Source: Candidatus Dormiibacterota bacterium (GTDB taxonomy: Bacteria > Chloroflexota > Dormibacteria > Dormibacterales > Dormibacteraceae). From it: 13,239 bases of DNA. Position numbers and translations under genes: made by a program. Of the stretch, positions 1 through 7,422 are shown piece by piece (positions within the stretch are counted from its first letter, which is position 1; each line of letters starts with the position of its first letter). The stretch lies in contig CATPBF010000083.1 of assembly GCA_955652585.1 (NCBI GenBank), positions 1 to 13,239 on the forward strand, in the 5' to 3' direction. Under the pieces are notes generated by a model. That model searched no databases. It was not told the origin of the DNA and saw only the letters and a program-made list of their open reading frames with translations.

Positions 1-1619
1 AACAGCAGGGGTGAGCCGCCGACGGACGCCAGCGTCCCGACACCGGCCCCGAACAGCGTCAGGCCCTGCACCTCGTTGGTCGAGACAAATCCACCGGCGC
101 CGGCCTCGAGTCGAAAGACGACGCCGCTCCCAGAGATCACCGTAGCGTCGCCGCCGCCGCCGCTGCTGCCGCCGCCGACGCTGCCGATACACGTTCCAGA
201 CGTCGGCGGTACATAGGCCCCGAACAGGCCGCCGCCGTGTCCGATCCAGACTCCCGCTGTGAGGTTCGGACACGAGTTGGGTAGGCCGCCGGTGCACAGG
301 TCGAAATCAGCAGTGGTCTCGCGGCTGTGGTCGATCCCGTTGGCGACATAACCGCCTCCGGTGAGGTTGTTGACAGTGGCGCTGCCCCAGATGTCGAACA
401 GGCCGGTCTCGAAGTCATAGGTGCCATGGTTGATGACGATGGATCCGTATCTCCCCGGATTGATCGTGTACGGTTCCGCAGCGTCTGCGCAGGAGCCGCT
501 CACCGGCCCACCATTCAAAACCAGAGAACCGCAGTTGCTCAGCCCACTCGGGTCAACCGCTGGAGTCCAGTAGTACTGGGGCGCAAAGAAAGTCTGGCTG
601 GCGTCGAGCTCCTGGAGGCCGGCCTGGCCGGTCGTCGTGCAGGGCGTGAGGATGCCGGCCCCGGCTCCGAACTTCTGACAGTAGAGATTGGAACCGGGGG
701 CAACCGCAAAACCTCTCGCGCCGACGACCGCATTTCGAGCGCAGCCGGCGCCGTTGTACGGATCGCAGATCGTGGTTCTCTGCTGGATGACCATATCGCC
801 GTTGGACTGCAGCGTCGTCATGTCGCTCGGCGGCGTCAGCGTTACGCCATCGAACCCGTAGATGCTCGCGCTGGCCGCGCTCCAGAACGTCGGGCAGTTG
901 TTCGTACCGGTGCACGAAAGCTGCGCGCGGGCGACCGCTTTCGTCTCGTCGAAGCACTGCTGTTGTGCCGGGTTGCAGCCGGGTTGGAACTGATACAGGA
1001 CCAAGGCGTTCGGAGGCGGTGTACTGAAGGCGGAAGCGGGCAGCGTGACCTGGGCTGTCGCCCCCACGGACACGTAAGCGGTCGGAATGCCCAGGATGCT
1101 CGTGAAGAGTTGTGGAATGCTGGCCGTGATCACGACTTGCACGCACGCGAACCGACCCGATCCCGAACAGGCAGACGGGGTGGGATAGCCGGCAAATCCG
1201 ACCGGCGGAGAGTTGATGGTGACCTTATTGGTGAATCCGGTGGTCGCGTTGCACGGCAGTCCACCGACGTCGAACCACGTGGTCGTGAACCCTGCTCCGG
1301 TCGAGTCGCAGGCGTTGGAGTAGACCGTGCCGAAGCCATTGTTGGCAGCGAAGTCGTGAGCGGCCTTGACTGGGTTCGAGTTGGGCGCCACCGGGCCGCT
1401 CAGGCTTCCCGAAAGGGAAAGCTGCTTGGCGGCGGCAAGGGTTGCAAAATCAGCGGCGTTTTGAGCTTGCCTTTTGACCAGATAATCGCGACTCGAGTCG
1501 ATGGCCAATCCTGCGAGCCCGCACATGAGCAGGAACGCGACGGCCCCGATCGGCAGCAGCTGGCCGGACTGTCGACGTCGGGAGCCATCAAGCCGCAGGG
1601 ACCTGATGAGGTTCTTCAT
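1..1619 (-). CDS. TadG-like Flp pilus-assembly protein (Tad_C/TadE-G N-terminal domain), 3' end outside window
   Basis: The frame is open from an ATG at 1619 to the left edge, giving about 539 visible residues without a stop. The N-terminus is the classic TadG-like signature: a short basic stretch (residues 9-17, with RRRQSGQ), one hydrophobic segment (about 21-40, LLPIGAVAFLLMCGLAGLAI), then a D-x-S-R-D-Y-L-x-K-R-Q-x-Q-N-A-A-D-x-A block (41-59). The rest is Gly/Thr/Ser/Asn-rich and carries about 17 further cysteines. The distal part has INPGRYGSIVINHGTYDF-like strands and later ISGSGVVFRLEAG, which resembles a repetitive beta-helix or beta-solenoid fold; that is inference. A membrane-anchored exported protein linked to Tad pilus or minor pseudopilin function is expected. 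Its ATG overlaps the TGA of the upstream tadE-like gene by 4 bp (ATGA), so the two are probably translationally coupled. TadG-like family membership is fairly sure; the role of the long C-terminal part is unknown. Confidence 0.85.
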   Translation of the reverse strand, partial: MKNLIRSLRLDGSRRRQSGQLLPIGAVAFLLMCGLAGLAIDSSRDYLVKRQAQNAADFATLAAAKQLSLSGSLSGPVAPNSNPVKAAHDFAANNGFGTVYSNACDSTGAGFTTTWFDVGGLPCNATTGFTNKVTINSPPVGFAGYPTPSACSGSGRFACVQVVITASIPQLFTSILGIPTAYVSVGATAQVTLPASAFSTPPPNALVLYQFQPGCNPAQQQCFDETKAVARAQLSCTGTNNCPTFWSAASASIYGFDGVTLTPPSDMTTLQSNGDMVIQQRTTICDPYNGAGCARNAVVGARGFAVAPGSNLYCQKFGAGAGILTPCTTTGQAGLQELDASQTFFAPQYYWTPAVDPSGLSNCGSLVLNGGPVSGSCADAAEPYTINPGRYGSIVINHGTYDFETGLFDIWGSATVNNLTGGGYVANGIDHSRETTADFDLCTGGLPNSCPNLTAGVWIGHGGGLFGAYVPPTSGTCIGSVGGGSSGGGGDATVISGSGVVFRLEAGAGGFVSTNEVQGLTLFGAGVGTLASVGGSPLL

Positions 1620-2185
1620 TCGACGGTGATCACGCTGATCGTCTTAACGATGATTCCGTTCGTGAGCTGCGCAACGAACGGTGTGAGCGGGACGAAGTGA
1701 TATTGGACCTCTACGGCGACGTGCTTGACGGACTGGCTCACCGCGCGCGGCACGCCCGAGTTGCAGTTGGAGTCCGGCGGGTTCGCAGTCGCCACCGCGG
1801 GCCAGATGTAGGCGTACCCGACGTTGGGTGGCGGCTGGCTGGGCTGCAGAGAACCGCTCGGGTTGTTCGGATCGCTATTGCCGACGAGAGACCTCGGATC
1901 CATCCTCACCGGGAATCCCTGTCCGACTAGCTCGACCTCTTGAATGATCTGGCAGTCGCTGTAGATCGCGGTCTGGAAGGACGCGGTCCGGGCGCCGTCG
2001 CGCGCCGCGGACGAGATGGCCGTGTAAACGTAGAGAAGGCGGCTGATGTCGATCGCCGCGAAGATGACGATGAGAAAGATGGGCGCGACCATCGAGAATT
2101 CGACCAGGGCCTGGCTGCGCTGAGAACGAACCCAGCGAACCAGCCTGGCCCCCCATGAGCCGATTAGCACCCCCATGCCTAACAC
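1616..2185 (-). CDS. TadE-like pseudopilin / pilus assembly protein
   Basis: A 189-residue protein with the TadE-like domain (PF07811 type). A short basic N-terminus (about residues 14-25, ending RSQRSQ) is followed by A-L-V-E-F-S-M-V-A-P (26-35), a hydrophobic helix (30-45), and then D-I-S-R-L-L-Y-V-Y-T-A-I-S-S-A-A-R-D-G-A-R (46-66). The conserved Glu29 at the start of the helix is the hallmark of type IV-like pseudopilins. The remaining roughly 120 residues form the exported C-terminal domain, with Pro/Asn-rich linkers and two cysteines. It would act in the cell envelope as a minor pseudopilin of a Tad (Flp) system. The given start is a GTG at 2185; an in-frame ATG at 2176 is equally possible, and neither has a convincing Shine-Dalgarno site. 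The next gene starts inside its stop codon. No tadA, tadB, tadC or flp gene is in the window. Confidence 0.9.
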   Translation of the reverse strand: MLGMGVLIGSWGARLVRWVRSQRSQALVEFSMVAPIFLIVIFAAIDISRLLYVYTAISSAARDGARTASFQTAIYSDCQIIQEVELVGQGFPVRMDPRSLVGNSDPNNPSGSLQPSQPPPNVGYAYIWPAVATANPPDSNCNSGVPRAVSQSVKHVAVEVQYHFVPLTPFVAQLTNGIIVKTISVITVE

Positions 2186-2191
2186 GCCTAA
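2174..2191 (-). repeat. Tandem 9-bp repeat carrying both candidate tadE starts
   Basis: On the minus strand the sequence reads TTAGGCGTG then TTAGGCATG: two tandem 9-mers differing at one base. The first ends in GTG (2185-2183) and the second in ATG (2176-2174), in the same frame, so the repeat duplicates the initiation region and adds three residues if the first codon is used. No AGGAGG-like site lies upstream of either. Confidence 0.6.
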
Positions 2192-2325
2192 CGACCGGAG
2201 GAGCGGACGGCTTGCGTAGCTAGTTGAAAATTGGTGCGCTGGTCGCCTTGAAACGGAAGGCTACTTTGGATTCCCTTAGCGGATCAGTCCTGTTGAACCT
2301 GAATCGTCGATGGCTTGAGTCGCTG
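2186..2325. other. Intergenic region between DUF4332 gene and tadE-like gene
   Basis: This 140-bp gap lies upstream of the tadE-like gene on the minus strand. It is less GC-rich than its surroundings in places (for example AATTTTCAACTAG on the minus strand, near 2221-2233). It must hold whatever promoter serves the Tad pair if they are not read from further upstream. I found no consensus -35/-10 pair, no strong hairpin followed by a T tract, and no recognisable riboswitch or tRNA. Confidence 0.4.
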
Positions 2326-2748
2326 TCAGTTAACGATCGCGCGCGGCGACGCCGCCTCGGGTTCTTCGATGATGTCCAGCGCGGTCGCCTGGCTGATCCA
2401 GTACTGCACGTCCGACAGGCGCGGCGCTCCTGCCAGGCCGACAGCGTCGGCGAGCTTCGCATGCAGGTCGTCGACGTCCTGGGCGCGCAGGTCCTTCATG
2501 GTCTCGACTCCGAAGCGGCGGATGGTCTGCAGGTGGCGCTCCATACCCGACACCTCCATGAGCGTGCACTGGTGAGCGAATCCGAGCAGCCGCTCGGTGG
2601 TGATCCCAGTCCGCTTGGACAGGCGCCGGCGATCGATTTCCAGCGACGTGCGGTGCAGCAGCTGGTTCGTGTGCTGGATGCCGGAAGCCCGCAGTCGGCG
2701 CACGTCGGCGTCGGAGATGCCGCGCAGGTACTCGAGTGTCCTGTACAT
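2326..2748 (-). CDS. DUF4332-type helix-hairpin-helix protein
   Basis: A 140-residue, mostly helical, cytoplasmic-looking protein with no signal peptide or membrane segment. Two repeats of a helix-hairpin-helix-like pattern are visible: L-x-G-I-S-D-A-D-V-R-R-L-R-A-S-G-I near residues 8-24, followed by R-x-L-S-K-R-T-G-I near 41-49, and a second unit (M-E-V-S-G-M, then I-R-R-F-G-V-E-T-M-K-D-L-R, about residues 64-88). This layout matches DUF4332 proteins, whose folds resemble the DNA-binding HhH modules of polymerases and ligases; the biochemical function is not established. The start is the ATG at 2748, with no strong Shine-Dalgarno site. It is transcribed divergently from guaB3 and lies 140 bp upstream of the tadE-like gene on the same strand, so it could be co-transcribed with the Tad genes, but nothing ties it to them in function. 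Confidence 0.75.
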   Translation of the reverse strand: MYRTLEYLRGISDADVRRLRASGIQHTNQLLHRTSLEIDRRRLSKRTGITTERLLGFAHQCTLMEVSGMERHLQTIRRFGVETMKDLRAQDVDDLHAKLADAVGLAGAPRLSDVQYWISQATALDIIEEPEAASPRAIVN

Positions 2749-2803
2749 CCATTAAAGGATATGCGTGAGAGAGTCTCGTCACCGCTCCGCGGCTTGCATC
2801 ACA

Positions 2804-2809
2804 TATAAT
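2804..2809 (+). promoter_or_regulatory. Candidate -10 element (TATAAT) for guaB3
   Basis: A perfect TATAAT lies in the divergent intergenic region, in otherwise GC-rich DNA. A transcript starting about 7 bases downstream, near 2816, would have a leader of about 29 bases before the proposed CTG start at 2845, containing a GGAG at 2831-2834. No good TTGACA-like -35 sits 16-19 bases upstream, and there is no TG extension. The position also argues against translation starting upstream of it. Confidence 0.5.
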
Positions 2810-2830
2810 CCATTGAACCCCGCCGCCATT

Positions 2831-2834
2831 GGAG
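2831..2834 (+). promoter_or_regulatory. Candidate Shine-Dalgarno site (GGAG) for the CTG start of guaB3
   Basis: GGAG at 2831-2834 stands 10 bases before CTG at 2845, the only start-like codon between the in-frame stop (TAA 2806-2808) and the conserved N-terminal motif of GuaB3. Spacing is slightly long but workable. It supports CTG 2845 over the internal ATG at 3010. Confidence 0.4.
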
Positions 2835-2844
2835 TAAGCACACC

Positions 2845-4059
2845 CTGAATCAGAGCCGGCTCGCAACCCGTGAGGCGTTTACCGGGGAGCAGTCTGGCCT
2901 CGAGATCGGGATCGGGCGGCGCGCGCGGCGCGCGTACGGTTTCGACGAGGTCGCGCTCGTACCCGGTGGCGTCACGCTCAATCCAGACGAGGTCGACATC
3001 TCGTTTGCGATGGGCGAAACCTTCCGGCTGGACATCCCGGTTTGGGGTGCGGCGATGGATGGGGTCGTCGACGTCGACTTCGCGATCGCGATGGGCAAGC
3101 TCGGCGGCGTGGCGGTGCTGAACCTCGATGGCGTGCATACGCGCTACTCGGATTCGAGGCCGATCATCGAGCGGATCGCCGCCGCCGACAAGACAACTGT
3201 CAACGCCGTCCTCAAAGAGGTGTACCGCGAGCCGATCAAGCCTCACCTCATCACCGAATGCATAAAGACGATCAAGGCCGCCGGGGTGCTGTGTGCGGTT
3301 TCAACCGTGCCCGCTCGAGCCGAAGAGCGCGCCGAGCTCGTGCAGGCGGCCGGCGCGGACGTGCTCGTCGTTCAGGGCACGGTGCTCACGGCGCGCCATT
3401 CGTCCAGGTCCTACCACCAGCTTGCGTTCGAAGAGCTCGTCCGCCGCTGCGACATCCCGGTGATCGTCGGCAACTGCGTCCATTACGAGACCGCGCTGGA
3501 GCTCATGGAAACGGGCATCGCGGGCATCCTGGTCGGGGTCGGCCCCGGGGCCGCGTGCACCACGCGCGGCGTCCTCGGCGTGGGCGTCCCGCAGGTCACC
3601 GCCACGGCCGACGTCGCGGCCGCGCGTGACGAGCACATGCGCCGAGGCGGCAGACGGGTCGCGGTCATCACGGACGGCGGCATGCGCATCGGCGCCGACG
3701 TCTGCAAGGCGTTCGCGTCAGGCGCGGACGCAGTGATGATCGGGACGCCGCTGGCGGGCGCGGAAGAGTCGGCTTCCAAGGGCTACAACTGGGGCATGGC
3801 GACGCCCGATCCCAATCTCCCGCGCGGCACGCGCATCCACGTCGGCACCAAGGCGACGCTGAAGGAGATCCTGCTCGGCCCGGCCCGCGTCGACGACGGC
3901 AGCCAGAACTTCGCCGGCGCCTTGCGGTCGGCGCTTGGTGTCTGCGGCGCGCACGACATCGCCGAGTTCCAGCACGTCGAGATGGTGATCGCGCCGTCGA
4001 TCACCTCTGAGGGCAAGTCCCTCCAGCAGTCCCAGCACGTAGGTATGGGGAAAGGCTGA
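2845..4059 (+). CDS. guaB3: GuaB3-family IMP dehydrogenase-related protein (probable CTG start)
   Basis: A TIM-barrel enzyme of the IMPDH/GMP reductase superfamily without CBS domains, 404 residues from the CTG. The family N-terminus, E-I-G-I-G-R-R-A-R-R-A-Y (residues 20-31) followed by F-D-E-V-A-L-V-P-G, is present upstream of the first ATG (3010), so a start at 3010 would remove 55 residues. The active-site loop G-P-G-A-A-C-T-T-R-G has the catalytic cysteine at residue 238 (codon 3556-3558). The phosphate-binding stretch T-D-G-G-M-R-I-G-A-D-V-C-K-A and V-M-I-G-T-P-L-A-G-A-E-E-S follow. The end, W-G-M-A-T-P-D-P-N-L-P-R-G-T-R-I, is typical of GuaB3. Cyanobacterial GuaB3 oxidises IMP to XMP with NAD+. 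Placement 52 bp before guaA, which uses XMP, supports that role here. The frame holds no ATG, GTG or TTG between the in-frame stop at 2806 and the motif; CTG 2845 with GGAG upstream is the best candidate. A sequencing error is the alternative. Confidence 0.85.
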   Translation: MNQSRLATREAFTGEQSGLEIGIGRRARRAYGFDEVALVPGGVTLNPDEVDISFAMGETFRLDIPVWGAAMDGVVDVDFAIAMGKLGGVAVLNLDGVHTRYSDSRPIIERIAAADKTTVNAVLKEVYREPIKPHLITECIKTIKAAGVLCAVSTVPARAEERAELVQAAGADVLVVQGTVLTARHSSRSYHQLAFEELVRRCDIPVIVGNCVHYETALELMETGIAGILVGVGPGAACTTRGVLGVGVPQVTATADVAAARDEHMRRGGRRVAVITDGGMRIGADVCKAFASGADAVMIGTPLAGAEESASKGYNWGMATPDPNLPRGTRIHVGTKATLKEILLGPARVDDGSQNFAGALRSALGVCGAHDIAEFQHVEMVIAPSITSEGKSLQQSQHVGMGKG

Positions 4060-4111
4060 GCTGAGCCGGACTGCCACGGCTGCCCGGCCCCGCCAAGAGA
4101 CCACGCCCCCG

Positions 4112-5653
4112 ATGCGCCCGCAGACCGTGCTCATCCTTGATTTCGGGTCGCAGTTCAGCCAGCTGATCGCGCGCCGCGTGCGTGAGGCGAAGGTCTACTG
4201 CGAGCTGGTGCCCGGGACTACGCCGTGGTCCGAGTTGAAGGAGCGCCAGCCGGCGGGACTCATCCTCAGCGGCGGGCCGGCCAGCGTCTACGACAAGGAT
4301 GCGCCCCAGGTCGACCCGGAGGCGCTCCGCGCCGGCATTCCCGTGCTCGGCATCTGCTACGGGATGCAGCTCATCGCCTACCATCTGGGCGGCAAGGTCG
4401 ATCCCGGCCGCGCCCACGAATACGGTCCCGCGCTGCTCGCCGTCCGCGAGCCGGCCGCGTTGTTCGAAGGGCTCAACGTCGAGCTGCCGGTCTGGATGAG
4501 CCATGGCGACGCCGTGACCGAGATGCCGCCTGGCTTCCATGCCCTTGCATCGAGCGGCAACTCGCCGGTGGCCGCGTTCACGGATGGCAATGGGATCTTT
4601 GGGATCCAGTTCCACCCGGAGGTCGTGCACACCCCGAGCGGGCGTGAGGTGCTGCGCAACTTCCTCTACCGCGTATGTCACTGCGACCCTTCGTGGACGG
4701 CCGGATCCTTTATTGGCGAGGCGGTCGAGAGCATCCGCGCCCAGGTTGGGAATGGTCGCGTGATCTGTGCGCTCTCGGGTGGTGTGGACTCCGCCGTCGC
4801 CGCCACGCTCATCCACCGCGCGGTGGGCGACCAGCTCACGTGCGTGTTCGTCAACAACGGCCTGCTCCGCAAAGAGGAGCCCGAGCGCGTGCTGGCTGTG
4901 ATGCACGGCAACCTGGACATGGACATCAAGTACGTCGACGCCACCGCGCGATTCCTCGAAGCGCTGCGCGGAGTCGTCGACCCGGAAGAAAAGAGACGCA
5001 TCGTCGGCCGGGAGTTCATCACCGTTTTCGAGGCCGAGGCCAAGAGCCTTGGGCACATCGACTTCCTCGCCCAGGGAACCCTCTATCCCGACGTGATCGA
5101 GTCCACCGCCCCCGATGTGTCATCGACCGCCGTGAAGATCAAGACCCACCACAACGTCGGTGGGTTGCCGCCCGGCTTGCGGTTCGAGCTCATCGAGCCG
5201 CTCCGCTACCTCTTCAAAGACGAGGTGCGCGCCGTCGGCATCGAGCTTGGCATGCCGGAGGAGATGGTGTACCGGCAGCCATTCCCAGGGCCCGGCCTGG
5301 CGATTCGCTGCCTGGGAGAGGTCACCGCCGAGCGACTGGAGATCCTGCGCAACGCCGATTGGGTGGTGATCGACGAGATCAAGCACTTCGGCCTCTACCG
5401 CCAGGTCTGGCAGTCCTTTGCGGTGCTGACGCCGCTCCAGACGGTGGGCGTGATGGGCGACTACCGCACCTATGCCAACGTCGTGGCCGTGCGCGTCGTC
5501 AGCAGCGAGGACGCAATGACCGCGGATTGGGCCCGGGTGCCGTACGAGGTGCTCGCGCGGATCAGCAACCGGATCGTCAATGAGGTGAAGGGCGTCAACC
5601 GGGTCGTGTTCGACATCACGAGCAAGCCGCCCGGCACCATCGAGTGGGAGTGA
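4112..5653 (+). CDS. guaA: GMP synthase (glutamine-hydrolysing)
   Basis: A full-length 513-residue GMP synthase, the usual size. It converts XMP to GMP with ATP and glutamine in the cytoplasm. The N-terminal class I glutamine amidotransferase domain (about 1-190) has the nucleophile in G-I-C-Y-G-M-Q (Cys82) and its partners in F-H-P-E (His168, Glu170). The ATP-pyrophosphatase domain begins near 195 and carries the P-loop S-G-G-V-D-S (222-227), followed by Q-G-T-L-Y-P-D-V-I-E-S and H-H-N-V-G-G-L-P. The C-terminal dimerisation domain has Q-P-F-P-G-P-G-L-A-I-R and ends in the canonical D-I-T-S-K-P-P-G-T-I-E-W-E. No truncation or frameshift. Start ATG 4112 puts the amidotransferase motif L-I-L-D-F-G-S-Q at residues 7-14, as expected. 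The upstream site is a weak AAGAGA. It follows guaB3 by 52 bp with no clear terminator between, so the two probably share a transcript. Confidence 0.97.
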   Translation: MRPQTVLILDFGSQFSQLIARRVREAKVYCELVPGTTPWSELKERQPAGLILSGGPASVYDKDAPQVDPEALRAGIPVLGICYGMQLIAYHLGGKVDPGRAHEYGPALLAVREPAALFEGLNVELPVWMSHGDAVTEMPPGFHALASSGNSPVAAFTDGNGIFGIQFHPEVVHTPSGREVLRNFLYRVCHCDPSWTAGSFIGEAVESIRAQVGNGRVICALSGGVDSAVAATLIHRAVGDQLTCVFVNNGLLRKEEPERVLAVMHGNLDMDIKYVDATARFLEALRGVVDPEEKRRIVGREFITVFEAEAKSLGHIDFLAQGTLYPDVIESTAPDVSSTAVKIKTHHNVGGLPPGLRFELIEPLRYLFKDEVRAVGIELGMPEEMVYRQPFPGPGLAIRCLGEVTAERLEILRNADWVVIDEIKHFGLYRQVWQSFAVLTPLQTVGVMGDYRTYANVVAVRVVSSEDAMTADWARVPYEVLARISNRIVNEVKGVNRVVFDITSKPPGTIEWE

Positions 5654-5692
5654 CGGCCCTCTAATCCGAGTTCGTGCTCCAATAGCCCGCGC

Positions 5693-6963
<1,271 letters not shown>

Positions 6964-6964
<1 letters not shown>

Positions 6965-7422
6965 TGCAGCCAGTCGTCGGCATCATCCTCGGCTCCAAGT
7001 CAGACCTGCCGCTGATGGAGGCGTGCGTCAAAGTGCTGGAGGAGCTCGAATTGACGCACGAGGTCAAGGTCTGCTCGGCGCACCGCAACCCGAGAGGCGT
7101 GATGGAGTGGGCGTCGTCGGCGCGGGAACGGGGGCTCAAGGTCGTCATCGCCGCGGCGGGCGGCGCCGCGCATCTTCCGGGCGTCGTCGCCGCCTGGACC
7201 GATCTCCCGGTGATCGGCGTCCCCGTGCCCACGCAGCACCTGGGCGGCGTCGACTCGCTCTACTCGATCGTGCAGATGCCGGCCGGGATCCCGGTCGCGA
7301 CGGTCGCCATCGGTGAGGCGGGTGCCAAGAATGCGGCGTGGCTGGCAGCGCGCATCATCGGCATGTCCGACGAAGTGGTTGCCAAGCGTCATCGCGAGAA
7401 GCGGGAAGCTCTCGCACAGTGA
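6964..7422 (+). CDS. purE: Class I PurE, 5-(carboxyamino)imidazole ribonucleotide mutase
   Basis: A 152-residue PurE. Class I enzymes move the carboxyl group of N5-CAIR to give CAIR in purine synthesis. Motifs seen are G-S-K-S-D (10-14), S-A-H-R (38-41, with the catalytic histidine), A-A-A-G-G-A-A-H-L-P-G (63-73) and S-I-V-Q-M-P-A-G-I-P-V-A-T-V-A-I-G (101-117), all of class I type. The residue after SAHR is Asn where Thr is more common. The GTG start is fixed by the AGGAGG site and by the conserved G-I-I-L-G-S-K-S-D position. The 3' end overlaps pycB by 4 bp (GTGA). The usual partner purK, which makes N5-CAIR, is not next to it and is not in the window. Confidence 0.96.

Noticed and set aside
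327..1700. 457-codon plus-strand frame
   Set aside because: It lies opposite the TadG-like gene, whose minus-strand frame has clear TadG signatures and an ATGA junction with tadE. The plus frame is Arg-rich with no recognisable domain, typical of a shadow in GC-rich DNA.
4001..5056. 351-codon minus-strand frame opposite guaA
   Set aside because: The plus strand holds a complete, fully conserved guaA; the antisense frame has no recognisable domain.
4675..5583. 302-codon plus-strand frame inside guaA
   Set aside because: An Arg/Pro-rich alternative frame of guaA; the guaA frame carries all catalytic motifs.
7338..7418. Upstream extension of pycB inside purE (27 codons)
   Set aside because: The GTG at 7419 places L-L-D-T-T-F-R-D at the expected position, and the extension is only the antiphase reading of the purE end.
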